Part shown: piece after piece, positions 1 to 8,293 of the stretch
Position numbering within the stretch: the stretch's first letter is position 1
Layout of the letters: each line of letters opens with the position of its first letter
Assembly (NCBI RefSeq): GCF_003385455.1
Contig: NZ_QNUF01000017.1
Coordinates: 40,280-104,279 of the forward strand
From: Chryseobacterium rhizosphaerae
Lineage (GTDB): Bacteria > Bacteroidota > Bacteroidia > Flavobacteriales > Weeksellaceae
Direction of reading: 5' to 3'
Length of the DNA: 64,000 nt
Made by a program: the position numbers and the translations under genes
Notes under the pieces: generated by a model
What the model saw: the letters and a program-made list of their open reading frames with translations, nothing else
Database searches by the model: none
Told to the model about the DNA's origin: nothing

Positions 1-199
1 AAATTTCCTTTTCATTATTTTATGAAAGTCAAATCCATTGTATATAGTAACCTGATGACACGTCTAATAATGTTTATTTGCAGCATTTTTAATTCGTCAA
101 ATATAGCTATTTTATTCACACACCTGTGCAAAAAGCATTTCTAACTCTCAGCATTATGGTATAAAACCAATAACTGTTAGCCATCATTCCAAATTATTT

Positions 200-207
200 T
201 ATATTTG
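200..207 (+). promoter_or_regulatory. -7 box of flexirubin rightward operon
   Basis: TATATTTG matches the Bacteroidota primary sigma -7 consensus TAnnTTTG and lies 20 bases before the first start codon of the rightward pigment operon. No convincing -33 TTTG was found at the usual spacing. The rest of the 227-base stretch before the first gene shows nothing else recognisable. Confidence 0.5.
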
Positions 208-227
208 TAAAAAATGGAAGCGCATTA

Positions 228-767
228 ATGAGGAAAATCAATACCTGCACCATAGAAAATTCAAAAATAACCGTTGATGGAAACCTTATTTTTGAAAGTG
301 AAAGCAATACATTCCCGGAATTTGCCAAAGAAGCTTATAAAAATCTGGAGCTGAACTATCCTAAGTTCCACAAAATGGACAGTCTAAGTAAACTGGCCTT
401 CCTTGCTGCTGAAATGATATTGAAAGACGGGGATCATAGCCGGACCGCTCTGGTTCTTGCCAACAAATCATCCAGTCTTGACACTGATTTCAAATATCAG
501 GAAAGTATTAATTCCCAGGAAAATTATTTCCCAAGTCCTGCAGTATTTGTTTATACCTTACCCAATATTTGTGTAGGTGAAATCAGTATCAAACACAAAA
601 TGCAGACGGAGAATGCTTTTTTTGTTTTGGATGAATTTGATGAAAATTTTTTAAACAATTATTCGGAGCAGCTCCTCCGATCCGGAAAAGCAGATAAAGT
701 ATTATGTGGCTGGGTTGAATTGTTTCAGGAAAATTACAAAGCTTTTGTATATTTGCTAACCTTATAA
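228..767 (+). CDS. Degenerate ketosynthase-like protein of flexirubin cluster
   Basis: A 179-residue soluble protein that opens the rightward pigment operon. The segment around residues 30-130 resembles the N-terminal half of beta-ketoacyl synthases: a helix with SKLAFLAAE, then a VLAN strand, then [11 protein letters not shown] and GEISIKHK. The protein is less than half the length of a ketosynthase, has no TACS nucleophile motif and lacks the C-terminal histidine motifs, so catalysis is unlikely. It is followed by an ACP and two further KS-type proteins. An accessory or dimer-partner role in the pigment ketosynthase is inference. The ATG at 228 has the -7 box upstream. Family assignment is moderately sure; function is unknown. 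Confidence 0.6.
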   Translation: MRKINTCTIENSKITVDGNLIFESESNTFPEFAKEAYKNLELNYPKFHKMDSLSKLAFLAAEMILKDGDHSRTALVLANKSSSLDTDFKYQESINSQENYFPSPAVFVYTLPNICVGEISIKHKMQTENAFFVLDEFDENFLNNYSEQLLRSGKADKVLCGWVELFQENYKAFVYLLTL

Positions 768-773
768 AAAAGT

Positions 774-820
774 AACAATATAACAGTGTAGCAATGTAAC
801 AATTATTGGTAAACTGGTAA
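774..820 (+). repeat. 47-bp direct repeat, copy 1 (before ACP gene)
   Basis: By eye this stretch matches 1098-1144 at about 38 of 47 positions, so the ACP gene is bracketed by two direct copies. Its core reads GCAATGTAACAATTATTGG followed by TAAAC. It belongs to the AACAATGTAAC type of low-complexity intergenic repeat. Confidence 0.65.
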
Positions 821-831
821 ATGATATAATT

Positions 832-1089
832 ATGGAAAACTTAAAAACTGAATTGAAGCACAAAATTATTGAAGTTCTTAACCTTGAAGATGTTTCTGTA
901 GATGAAATCAAAGATACAGATCCATTATTCGGAGGCGGATTGGGACTTGATTCTATCGATGCTTTGGAACTTATCGTTCTTCTTGATAAAGATTACGGAA
1001 TAAAATTAGCTGATCCTAAAAAAGGAAAGGAAATTTTCCAATCTATCGATATTATGGCTCAATTTATCGAAAACAACAGAACAAAATAA
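832..1089 (+). CDS. Acyl carrier protein (flexirubin)
   Basis: An 85-residue acyl carrier protein. The phosphopantetheine site is the DSI motif at Ser41 inside GLGLDSIDALEL, and the rest is the usual acidic four-helix ACP with a C-terminal MAQFIENN helix. It would carry the growing aryl-polyene chain for the ketosynthases encoded immediately downstream. This is the first of two ACPs in the pigment cluster; the other is at 15819-16073. The two differ clearly in sequence, suggesting separate acyl carriers or stages. It is flanked on both sides by copies of a 47-bp direct repeat. Confidence 0.92.
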   Translation: MENLKTELKHKIIEVLNLEDVSVDEIKDTDPLFGGGLGLDSIDALELIVLLDKDYGIKLADPKKGKEIFQSIDIMAQFIENNRTK

Positions 1090-1097
1090 ACTAATAC

Positions 1098-1144
1098 AAC
1101 AATCTAACGGTGTAACAATGTACCAATAATTGGTAAACTCTTAC
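1098..1144 (+). repeat. 47-bp direct repeat, copy 2, with 12-bp inverted repeat
   Basis: This is the second copy of the repeat at 774-820. It forms a larger hairpin: TGTAACAATGTA at 1111-1122 is perfectly complementary to TACATTGTTACA at 1142-1153, and the loop holds a smaller palindrome CCAATAATTGG at 1123-1133. It has no following T-tract, so it is unlikely to be a classical terminator, and it lies between co-directional ACP and KS genes. Confidence 0.65.
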
Positions 1145-1165
1145 ATTGTTACAGTACTTACTAAA

Positions 1166-2365
1166 ATGAGCCAAAAAATTGCCATAACAGGAATGGGCAT
1201 CATTTCCTCTATTGGAAACAATGTGGAGGAAAATTTTATTTCACTACAATCCGGGAAGCACGGAATTTCAGATATCCAGATGTTTGAAACCCGTCATGCC
1301 GGAGCGATTAAAACAGGTGAAGTAAAGTTATCTAATGAAGAACTTATACAAAAGCTTCAGCTTGATGAAGACAATAATGTAACAAGAACTTCTTTATTAG
1401 GAATGGTTGCCGCAAAAGAAGCGATAGAAAGTGCCGGAATTTCAGAGATCAACGGATACAGAACCGGATTGATTTCTTCTACCAGTGTAGGGGGAATGGA
1501 TATCACTGAAAAGTATTTCTACTCTTATGAAAACTTTCCTGAAAAGCAAAAATATATTGATGCTCATGATGCCGGAAACTCCTCATTGGCTATTGCGGGT
1601 TATCTGGGATTGAAAGGCATGGTTTCTACCATCAGTACCGCCTGTTCATCTGCAGCCAATGCCATTATGATGGGGGCCAAGCTGATTAAAAACGGAGTTT
1701 TAGACCGTGTCATCGTGGGAGGTACCGATTCTCTTTCAAAATTTACTTTGAATGGATTCAATACACTGATGATTCTTACAGATTCTTATAATACTCCTTT
1801 TGACAATGATAGAAAAGGACTAAACTTAGGAGAGGCAGCCGCTTTTTTGGTGCTTGAATCTGAGGAAATTGTAAAAAAAGAAAATAAAAAAGTTCTTGCT
1901 TACCTTTCCGGTTATGGAAATGCTAATGATGCCCATCATCAGACAGCTTCTTCAGAAAACGGACAGGGCGCATTTCTGGCCATGCAGCAGGCTCTCAAGA
2001 TCTCGGGATTAGCTAAAGAAGACATTAACTATATCAACGTTCATGGAACCGCAACTCCTAATAATGATTTATCAGAAGGAATTGCTATGATCAGAATCTT
2101 TGGGGAAAACCAGGTTCCTGAATTCAGTTCAACAAAAGCATTTACAGGACATACTCTGGCCGCCGCTGCCGGGATCGAAGCTGTTTTTTCAATCTTAGCA
2201 ATGCAAAACGGTCTCATTTTTCCGAATCTTAATTTTACAACGAAAATGGCAGAGTTTGACTTAACACCTGTCACTGAACTTAAAAAGAAGGATATCAATC
2301 ATGTACTTTCCAATTCATTTGGATTTGGAGGAAACTGTTCAACCTTAATATTCTCAAAATCATGA
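1166..2365 (+). CDS. Beta-ketoacyl-ACP synthase, catalytic (KS-alpha-like)
   Basis: FabF-type condensing enzyme of 399 residues, elongating the aryl-polyene chain by decarboxylative condensation with malonyl-ACP. The nucleophile is Cys160 in STACSSAA. The two catalytic histidines are visible in HGTATPNND and in KAFTGHTLAAAAG, and the glycine-rich SFGFGGN end is intact. The ATG at 1166 was chosen because MSQKIAITGMG is the normal family N-terminus. The in-frame start at 1130 would add 12 residues translated from the intergenic repeat. The stop overlaps the start of the next gene by 4 bases (ATGA), consistent with translational coupling to its KS-beta-like partner. Confidence 0.92.
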   Translation: MSQKIAITGMGIISSIGNNVEENFISLQSGKHGISDIQMFETRHAGAIKTGEVKLSNEELIQKLQLDEDNNVTRTSLLGMVAAKEAIESAGISEINGYRTGLISSTSVGGMDITEKYFYSYENFPEKQKYIDAHDAGNSSLAIAGYLGLKGMVSTISTACSSAANAIMMGAKLIKNGVLDRVIVGGTDSLSKFTLNGFNTLMILTDSYNTPFDNDRKGLNLGEAAAFLVLESEEIVKKENKKVLAYLSGYGNANDAHHQTASSENGQGAFLAMQQALKISGLAKEDINYINVHGTATPNNDLSEGIAMIRIFGENQVPEFSSTKAFTGHTLAAAAGIEAVFSILAMQNGLIFPNLNFTTKMAEFDLTPVTELKKKDINHVLSNSFGFGGNCSTLIFSKS

Positions 2366-3423
2366 GTTCCGTTTACATCAACAGTGCATCCTGCATATCT
2401 GTTCAGGACACTTTAAACGAAAACATCCTACAGAATCTTAGTCCTGAAAGTTCAGTACAAATGCTAAAAGCGATAGAACCTAATTACAAAGAATTCATTC
2501 CTCCTGCTATGATCAGAAGAATGTCTAAAACAGTAAAAATGAGTTCCGTTGCTTCACATTATGCATTACAGGAGGCAGGAATCACACAGCCGGATGCTAT
2601 TATTGTAGGAACCGGAATGGGCTGTTCTCAGGATTCTGAAAAGTTTTTGAAAAATGTAATTGATAATAATGAGGAGTTTTTAACGCCTACATTCTTTATC
2701 CAATCTACCCATAATACAGTTTCAGGGCAAATTGCTTTAGCACTGCAGTGCCATGCTTATAATTTCACCTATGTAAATACCTCTTCATCTCTGGAGTTTT
2801 CATTACTGGATGCTCAGCTTCAGATCAAAGATGGAGAAGCCGAAAATATCTTGGTAGGCTCTACCGATGAACAGACCGGCAGAACGATGGAACTCTACTG
2901 CCTGCACAACATCATTAAAAAAGAAAAAGATCTTCCTGCAGATTATTTACATTCCACAACTGATGGAGTAATCTGGGGCGAAGGAGCCAGTTTTTTTGTA
3001 GTAGGAAAAAATAAGACTGAAACTTCTTATGCAAAGCTTACAGACATTCGGATTATCAATACATTAGAACTGAATGAAACTCAGGATTTTATTCAGGATT
3101 TTCTAAAGAAAAACAATCTCTCAGACCGTGATATTGATGCGGTTATTCTAGGTTTCAGCGGAGCTGCAACATCTGATGTATATTATACAGAAGCTATGAA
3201 TATATTTCCAGCTTCAGCTTTACTCTATTACAAACATTTAAGTGGAGAATTCAATACAGCCAGTGGTTTTTCAACTTTTTTAGCCTGTCATATTCTTAAA
3301 GAACAACAGATTCCGGAGGTAATGATGGTCAACGGAAATACAAAAAGTGAAGTGAAAAACATACTTTTATATAATCATCTGGCAGGGCATGATCATAGTT
3401 TGGTATTACTGGAAAGAGTGTAA
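2362..3423 (+). CDS. KS-beta / chain-length-factor-like ketosynthase homologue
   Basis: A 353-residue thiolase-fold condensing enzyme homologue. At the nucleophile position the sequence reads VNTSSSLEFS (around residues 138-147), so the active Cys is replaced by Ser (Ser142). The HGTGT motif is replaced by GFSGAATSD, and the K..GH motif by a region around YKHLSGEF. All three catalytic elements are therefore lost. Known KS-beta/chain-length factors of type II systems likewise lack the Cys and pair with a catalytic KS-alpha. The ATGA overlap with the intact KS at 1166 fits such a heterodimer. That it sets polyene length is inference from the type II family. Confidence 0.75.
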   Translation: MSSVYINSASCISVQDTLNENILQNLSPESSVQMLKAIEPNYKEFIPPAMIRRMSKTVKMSSVASHYALQEAGITQPDAIIVGTGMGCSQDSEKFLKNVIDNNEEFLTPTFFIQSTHNTVSGQIALALQCHAYNFTYVNTSSSLEFSLLDAQLQIKDGEAENILVGSTDEQTGRTMELYCLHNIIKKEKDLPADYLHSTTDGVIWGEGASFFVVGKNKTETSYAKLTDIRIINTLELNETQDFIQDFLKKNNLSDRDIDAVILGFSGAATSDVYYTEAMNIFPASALLYYKHLSGEFNTASGFSTFLACHILKEQQIPEVMMVNGNTKSEVKNILLYNHLAGHDHSLVLLERV

Positions 3424-3618
3424 TTGACAAAAAGACAAACCAACAGATAATAATACTCTTTTGTTTAGCATTCAGAGCAGGATGAGGTGAGGTGTAAAAA
3501 ATCTAAACACTAATGATTTGAATTAATCAGTTCCTATTCCTCCGGAATGGCACAATCAATGCAATAATATAGGTAAAACAGGTACTCATTTCCCTGTTCA
3601 ATTTTAAAACAACGAACG

Positions 3619-4374
3619 ATGAAACACTATTTCTTCATTCTATTTTACCTTTTCTGTAACGTTTTTATTTATGCGTTTCATGGAAGCTTTTGGGTATATA
3701 TAGCTTGTTTTCTGGCTTTTTCTGCAGTAGTTGTTTGGGGTTCTTTCCATATTGAACTGGGATATTTCGTCAACAGTATCACCCATAAGCGGACAAGAGC
3801 TAAAGAAGTTGCTCTTACTTTCGATGATGGTCCTACGGAGTTTACGCCCCAATTTTTAGATCTGTTAAAAGAACATCAGATAAAGGCCACTTTTTTCTGT
3901 ATTGGAAAACAGATTGAAAAACATCCGGAAACCTTTCAGAGAATCATTGAAGAAGGTCATACCATTGGAAATCACACGCTGACTCATTCTAACTCGACAG
4001 GCTTTTTATCTGCTTCTAAAATGATTGAGGAAATTGAAAAATGCGACGACGTGATATCCAAAGTGGGAAATATAAAAACGGAATTGTACAGACCTCCTTT
4101 CGGGGTTACCAATCCCAATATTGCAAAAGCTATTAAAAGAACCCATAAAAAGAGTATAGGGTGGAATGTCCGGTCTTTAGATACCGTTATTGATAATGAA
4201 AAGAAAATTTACAGAAGAATAACGAAAGGCTTACGAAAAGGAAGTATCATCCTTCTCCACGACACATCGGAAAAGACTTACCGTGTACTGGTAGATTTAT
4301 TAGTATTTTTGGAAGATAAAAAGTATGCTACTTTTACCATTGATTCAATTACAAATTCAAAGAAAAATGATTAA
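3619..4374 (+). CDS. Polysaccharide deacetylase (NodB domain), membrane-anchored
   Basis: A 251-residue protein with one or two N-terminal hydrophobic segments (about residues 3-45) followed by a NodB homology domain. The metal-binding triad of carbohydrate esterase family 4 is visible: TFDDGPTEF (about residues 66-74) and HTIGNHTLTHSN (about 115-126). It also has RPPFGV and a late LLHD motif. Family members deacetylate N-acetylated glycans in the cell envelope. It lies inside the pigment operon between ketosynthases and transport genes and overlaps the LolA-like gene by 8 bases. A substrate in pigment assembly or envelope anchoring is unknown. Confidence 0.85.
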   Translation: MKHYFFILFYLFCNVFIYAFHGSFWVYIACFLAFSAVVVWGSFHIELGYFVNSITHKRTRAKEVALTFDDGPTEFTPQFLDLLKEHQIKATFFCIGKQIEKHPETFQRIIEEGHTIGNHTLTHSNSTGFLSASKMIEEIEKCDDVISKVGNIKTELYRPPFGVTNPNIAKAIKRTHKKSIGWNVRSLDTVIDNEKKIYRRITKGLRKGSIILLHDTSEKTYRVLVDLLVFLEDKKYATFTIDSITNSKKND

Positions 4375-4993
4375 AAATATTGCTTTCGGAGCATTTTTAT
4401 TAATATCCGGTCTCTTTTTTGCTCAAAATACAGCAATGTCCGGAGCTGAAGCAAAAGCTTTTGTCTCCAAAGTTTCCTCTGAAACCAAAGAGATCAAAAC
4501 ACTGCAAAGCGATTTCACCCAAACCAAAAAAATGGACTTTTTGGATAAGAACATCGTTACGTACGGAAAAATGTCATTACAGACCCCGAATATGTTGAGC
4601 TGGAAATATACAAAGCCTTATCAATACAGCATTGTATTTAAAAACAATAAGATCTTCATCAATGATCAGGGGAAAAAGTCCTCTGTAGATGCAAAAAGCA
4701 AAACATTTGAAAAGATCAATAAACTTATTGTAGGAAGCTCGAATGGAACCATGTTCAGTGATCCTGAATTCACTGTAACTTATTTTAAAAGCGGAAATTA
4801 CAATATTGCGAAATTCGTTCCTAAAACATCTCAGCTTTTGAAATATATCAAACAGATTGAACTTTATTTCCCAAAGAACCAGTCAACGGTTTCCCAGGTT
4901 AATATGACGGAAGCCTCAGGAGATACTACCAATATTGTTTTCAAAAATACCAAGATCAATGCTTCGATTCCTGCGTCTGAGTTTAGTTTATAG
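4367..4993 (+). CDS. LolA-like outer-membrane lipoprotein carrier
   Basis: A periplasmic carrier of the LolA family, 208 residues. It has a signal peptide (MIKNIAFGAFLLISGLFF, then AQN) and the family opening LQSDFTQTKKMDF, then MSLQTPNMLSWKYTKPY, an open half-barrel that binds acyl or hydrophobic ligands. The start at 4367 gives a clean signal peptide and an 8-base overlap with the deacetylase; the longer in-frame start at 4325 does not. LolA-like genes are known members of aryl-polyene clusters, so ferrying the pigment or a pigment-bearing lipid across the periplasm is a reasonable inference. The general lipoprotein-sorting LolA may be encoded elsewhere. Confidence 0.82.
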   Translation: MIKNIAFGAFLLISGLFFAQNTAMSGAEAKAFVSKVSSETKEIKTLQSDFTQTKKMDFLDKNIVTYGKMSLQTPNMLSWKYTKPYQYSIVFKNNKIFINDQGKKSSVDAKSKTFEKINKLIVGSSNGTMFSDPEFTVTYFKSGNYNIAKFVPKTSQLLKYIKQIELYFPKNQSTVSQVNMTEASGDTTNIVFKNTKINASIPASEFSL

Positions 4994-5600
4994 CCTGATG
5001 TCAATAGGGGTTATTTCCTGTAAGTCTTATCAGCTTACGGATGTACAACCTATTTCTGAATCAAAGAAAACCGTGGAGAACCTTTATTTTTCTTCAGCTG
5101 AAGATTATGTATACAAGTGCCAGATGGACATTTACAAAAATCATGTAAGCGGCATTCTGATCATCAAAAAACTGAGTGAGACGACACACCGTGTCGCATT
5201 AACTTCAGATTTCGGAAATAAGCTGATTGATTTTGAGATTTCACAAGATGATTTTAAACTGAATTATGTTCTTCCGGATCTCGACAAAAAAGTGGTCATC
5301 AATTTTCTAAAAAACGACTTTCGGGAACTTTTGAAAAAACAGTATCCAATCAATGAAAGTTTTGAGAATAAAGACGCCAGAATTTACCTGTCAAAAAACG
5401 ATCATAAAGGCTATTATTTATTTTTCAATAAAGAAAGCGGATTGCTGAAAAAAATCATCTATACCAGGAATAATAAAGAAAAAATCGATTTTACTTTTGA
5501 GGCAAAAAAGCATATCTTCGCGGACAGCCTAAACCTGCAGCACAAGGATTTTAGGATCAATATAAAACTAGTTCAAATAACCGAGACGGAATCAGATTAA
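4959..5600 (+). CDS. Flexirubin-associated lipoprotein, unknown function
   Basis: A 213-residue predicted lipoprotein. A start at ATG 4959 gives a short basic, hydrophobic signal ending in the lipobox GVISC at Cys21. The longest in-frame start (4935) would put extra residues before it, and the later ATG at 4998 would destroy it. Its start overlaps the end of the LolA-like gene. The mature part is beta-rich (GILIIKKL, HRVALTSDFGNKLIDFEI). This recalls a LolB-type acceptor for the adjacent carrier, but no diagnostic motif was seen, so the LolB idea rests on fold impression and context. It is tightly spaced with the barrel gene that follows. Confidence 0.7.
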   Translation: MLRFLRLSLVYSLMSIGVISCKSYQLTDVQPISESKKTVENLYFSSAEDYVYKCQMDIYKNHVSGILIIKKLSETTHRVALTSDFGNKLIDFEISQDDFKLNYVLPDLDKKVVINFLKNDFRELLKKQYPINESFENKDARIYLSKNDHKGYYLFFNKESGLLKKIIYTRNNKEKIDFTFEAKKHIFADSLNLQHKDFRINIKLVQITETESD

Positions 5601-5604
5601 CTTC

Positions 5605-6201
5605 ATGAAAAAATTATATTTCTTATTTATTGGGCTCCTTTCAGGGGTGTCTTTTGCACAGGTAACTTTCAACCCGGGAATAAGGTTGGGCGCCAATATT
5701 TCACACCTTTCTGACGGCCAGACTAACTATTGGTACAATGATTACCAAAGCTACTATCAGTACGGAGCCGATAAGTTTGATATAAAGTCAAAAGTCGACT
5801 TTTATATCGGTTTTCAGGCCAATATACGTTTCGCTAAATTCTATGCTCTTCAACCGGAACTTTATTATACCCGCCAGGGCGCTAAGTTTGAAAGCGAAAA
5901 CCCCGGTGTAGAAACAAAAACAGTCGATCTTTCTTATGTGGGCGCGGCGGTTGTCAATAAATTTTATTTCGATAAATTTAATATCCATTTCGGACCCACT
6001 TTAGAGTTTCTTACCGATAGCAAAAACATCCCTTCCCCTATTGGTGTAGATTTAGGAATATTACTCGGTGCCGGATACGACATCACAAAAAATATCGGAG
6101 TAGAAGCCCGAATCAAAAAAGGATTTGTGCATGTATATAACGATCACACCAATGTAACATTCCAGACTGGAGTTTATTATACTTTTAATCTTAAAAAATA
6201 A
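5605..6201 (+). CDS. Outer-membrane beta-barrel protein (PorT-like family)
   Basis: A 198-residue outer-membrane protein. It has a signal peptide (MKKLYFLFIGLLSGVSFAQ) and alternating amphipathic strands such as PGIRLGANISHLS, FYIGFQANIRF and YALQPELYYTRQGAKF, ending in an aromatic beta-signal FQTGVYYTFNLKK. This is the small barrel type annotated as PorT or porin-family in Bacteroidota. It starts 4 bases after the lipoprotein gene and ends 4 bases before the dehydratase gene, so it is clearly in the pigment operon. A surface display or stabilisation role for flexirubin, which resides in the outer membrane, is inference. Confidence 0.8.
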   Translation: MKKLYFLFIGLLSGVSFAQVTFNPGIRLGANISHLSDGQTNYWYNDYQSYYQYGADKFDIKSKVDFYIGFQANIRFAKFYALQPELYYTRQGAKFESENPGVETKTVDLSYVGAAVVNKFYFDKFNIHFGPTLEFLTDSKNIPSPIGVDLGILLGAGYDITKNIGVEARIKKGFVHVYNDHTNVTFQTGVYYTFNLKK

Positions 6202-6205
6202 GATC

Positions 6206-6586
6206 ATGCAGACCATTCTTACAGATTTTTATACATTACAGTCATACGAAAAAACAGAAAACGGAAGTTTTATTGCTGATATCAGCTTAAACAAGGACCA
6301 TGATATTTTCAAGGGACATTTTCCGGGAAACCCTGTGACACCAGGAGTATGTATGATGCAGATTGTAAAGGAACTCACTGAAGAATTTGTGGGTTCAAAA
6401 TTATTTTTAAAAACAGCATCCAACGTTAAATTCATGGCAATTATCAATCCTTTTGAGACACCTGATTTAAGACTTCAGCTGGATATTGATGAAAACGGAG
6501 AAGATGTTAAAGTAAAAAATATCACTTCTTTTGGCGAGACTATTGCATTAAAGATGTCTGTAAGCTATAAAAAATTGACGTCATGA
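6206..6586 (+). CDS. 3-hydroxyacyl-ACP dehydratase, FabZ/FabA-like hotdog
   Basis: A 126-residue hotdog-fold protein. The FabZ catalytic stretch appears as DHDIFKGHFPGNPVTPGVCMMQ (residues 31-52), with the catalytic His in GHFPGNPVTPG and the central helix following. It should dehydrate the 3-hydroxyacyl-ACP made by the FabG homologue at 17300-18031. The resulting double bonds are left unreduced, which would give the conjugated polyene; no enoyl reductase is encoded nearby. It overlaps the next gene by 4 bases (ATGA). Confidence 0.87.
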   Translation: MQTILTDFYTLQSYEKTENGSFIADISLNKDHDIFKGHFPGNPVTPGVCMMQIVKELTEEFVGSKLFLKTASNVKFMAIINPFETPDLRLQLDIDENGEDVKVKNITSFGETIALKMSVSYKKLTS

Positions 6587-7059
6587 AACTTATTTTATCC
6601 TTCTTAGCGGCATTTATTTTTTTCTTCCAGTCTGATCTGGAAACGGTGAGAAACAGCTATGCTAAAGCCAATGAATCTAATGCCAATACCCAAAATTTTA
6701 TTGACACTGCAGAAAAGCAATCCGGCTCTGATGCGGTAACTTTAGGATATAAGGCGGCAGCTAAAATCATGGAAGCTAAAGTTTCTAAAGGAAATAGAAA
6801 ATCTTTGGTAAAAACTGGAGCGACAAGCCTTGAAAGCATCATCAAAAGCAATCCTAATAATGCAGAACTGCGTCTGATCAGGTTAAGCGTTCAGGAAAAT
6901 ATTCCCAAAATAGTAGGATACCGCGGCAGTCTGAAAGAAGACAAAACCTTCCTTCTGAATAATTACAGCAAACAGAATACAGCCCTGAAAAACTATATCA
7001 AAAGGTTTGCTATGCAGTCTAAAACCATTACCGGAGCAGAAAGAGCCACTTTAAAATAA
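6583..7059 (+). CDS. Secreted flexirubin-cluster protein, unknown
   Basis: A 158-residue protein with a hydrophobic N-terminal signal (MKLILSFLAAFIFFFQS) and a helix-rich mature part. Blocks such as ESIIKSNPNNAELRLIRLSVQENIPK resemble a TPR-type helical hairpin. It is not recognised as an enzyme. It overlaps the dehydratase by ATGA and lies 4 bases before the glycosyltransferase-DUF2062 gene, so it is translationally embedded in the operon. The likely location is the periplasm. Its role is unknown. Confidence 0.7.
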   Translation: MKLILSFLAAFIFFFQSDLETVRNSYAKANESNANTQNFIDTAEKQSGSDAVTLGYKAAAKIMEAKVSKGNRKSLVKTGATSLESIIKSNPNNAELRLIRLSVQENIPKIVGYRGSLKEDKTFLLNNYSKQNTALKNYIKRFAMQSKTITGAERATLK

Positions 7060-7063
7060 AACC

Positions 7064-8233
7064 ATGTCCCTTGCTGAAGTACAAAATGCAATTTCCGAAA
7101 AGAAGATCTGCATTTTAATACCTACCTACAATAATGAAAAAACTCTGAAAAGGGTAATTGACGGTGTTCTCAGCTACACCGGAAGTATTATTATTGTCAA
7201 TGACGGTTCTACCGATTCTACACCGAATATCCTTTCTCAATATCCTGAGTTAACTGTCATCACCTTACCTCAGAACAAAGGCAAGGGAAACGCATTAAAA
7301 ACAGGTTTCAGAAAGGCTAAAGAATCAGGATACCGTTATACCATTACCATCGACTCAGACGGACAGCACTATCCGGATGATATTCCGGTATTTGTAGAAG
7401 CGCTTCTTCAGGAAAAAGAAGATGTATTACTCATCGGGAACAGAAATATGTCTCAGGACGGTATTCCTAAGAAAAGTAGTTTTGGAAACCGTTTTTCCAA
7501 TTTCTGGTTTTGGTTTGAGACCGGAATTAAACTGGAAGATACCCAATCCGGTTACAGGCTTTATCCCTTACATAAAATTCCAAAGAAATACTTTACTCCC
7601 AAATTTGAATTTGAGATTGAAATCATTGTAAGAACCGCATGGAGACATGTTCCGGTAAAGAATGTTCCTATAAAAGTTCTGTATGACCCTGCTGAGCGGG
7701 TTTCCCATTTCAGACCGTTCAAGGATTTCACAAGAATCAGTATCCTGAATACAATTCTGGTGACGATTACCCTGATTTACATTATTCCGCGAAACTTCAT
7801 TAATAATTTCAAAAAAAAAAGTTTTAAAAGATTCATTCAGGAAGATGTCTTAGAAAGCGATGGAAGCAACCGTACAAAAGCTTTTTCCATTGCACTTGGA
7901 GTCTTCATCGGGCTTTCTCCTTTTTGGGGGTTCCAGACCCTTCTTGTAATTAGCTTATCGGTTCTTTTCAAATTGAATAAAGTTCTTGCATTCATCGCTT
8001 CCAATGTGAGCCTCCCTCCCTTTATTCCCTTTATCATTGCCGCGTCTTTATTTCTGGGCGCCCCATTTGTAGAGGGTGACAGCAATATCCTAAACCAGGA
8101 TTTAAACTTTGAACTGATTAAGAATAATCTCCTTCAATATGTCATCGGGAGTTTTATCTTAAGCACAGCATTATCTGCCATCTCAGGAATAATCACTTTC
8201 CTGTTTCTGAGCAAACTGAATCCGGAGTCCTAA
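7064..8233 (+). CDS. GT2 glycosyltransferase fused to DUF2062 membrane domain
   Basis: A two-domain protein of 389 residues. Residues ~12-230 are a family 2 glycosyltransferase: CILIPTYNNEKTLKRVI, then IIIVNDGSTDST with the nucleotide-binding Asp, the DXD-like TIDSDGQH, and the acceptor-loop ED in LEDTQSGYRLY. Residues ~235-385 hold several membrane spans with the DUF2062 motif (ALGVFIGLSPFWGFQTLLVI and SLPPFIPFI). GT2 enzymes of this dolichyl-phosphate-mannose-synthase type transfer sugars to lipid carriers. It ends the rightward pigment operon. Glycosyltransferase genes are known in aryl-polyene clusters, but the sugar acceptor here is unknown. A bidirectional hairpin follows. Confidence 0.87.
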   Translation: MSLAEVQNAISEKKICILIPTYNNEKTLKRVIDGVLSYTGSIIIVNDGSTDSTPNILSQYPELTVITLPQNKGKGNALKTGFRKAKESGYRYTITIDSDGQHYPDDIPVFVEALLQEKEDVLLIGNRNMSQDGIPKKSSFGNRFSNFWFWFETGIKLEDTQSGYRLYPLHKIPKKYFTPKFEFEIEIIVRTAWRHVPVKNVPIKVLYDPAERVSHFRPFKDFTRISILNTILVTITLIYIIPRNFINNFKKKSFKRFIQEDVLESDGSNRTKAFSIALGVFIGLSPFWGFQTLLVISLSVLFKLNKVLAFIASNVSLPPFIPFIIAASLFLGAPFVEGDSNILNQDLNFELIKNNLLQYVIGSFILSTALSAISGIITFLFLSKLNPES

Positions 8234-8244
8234 ATAAAAAATAA

Positions 8245-8271
8245 AGCCCTGAAATACAATATTTCAGGGCT
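8245..8271. terminator. Bidirectional rho-independent terminator
   Basis: A perfect 11-bp stem: AGCCCTGAAAT at 8245-8255 pairs with ATTTCAGGGCT at 8261-8271 around a 5-base loop. It lies between the convergent glycosyltransferase and M36 protease genes and can serve both. Confidence 0.85.
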
Positions 8272-8293
8272 GTTTACAGTATAGTATTTTGTT

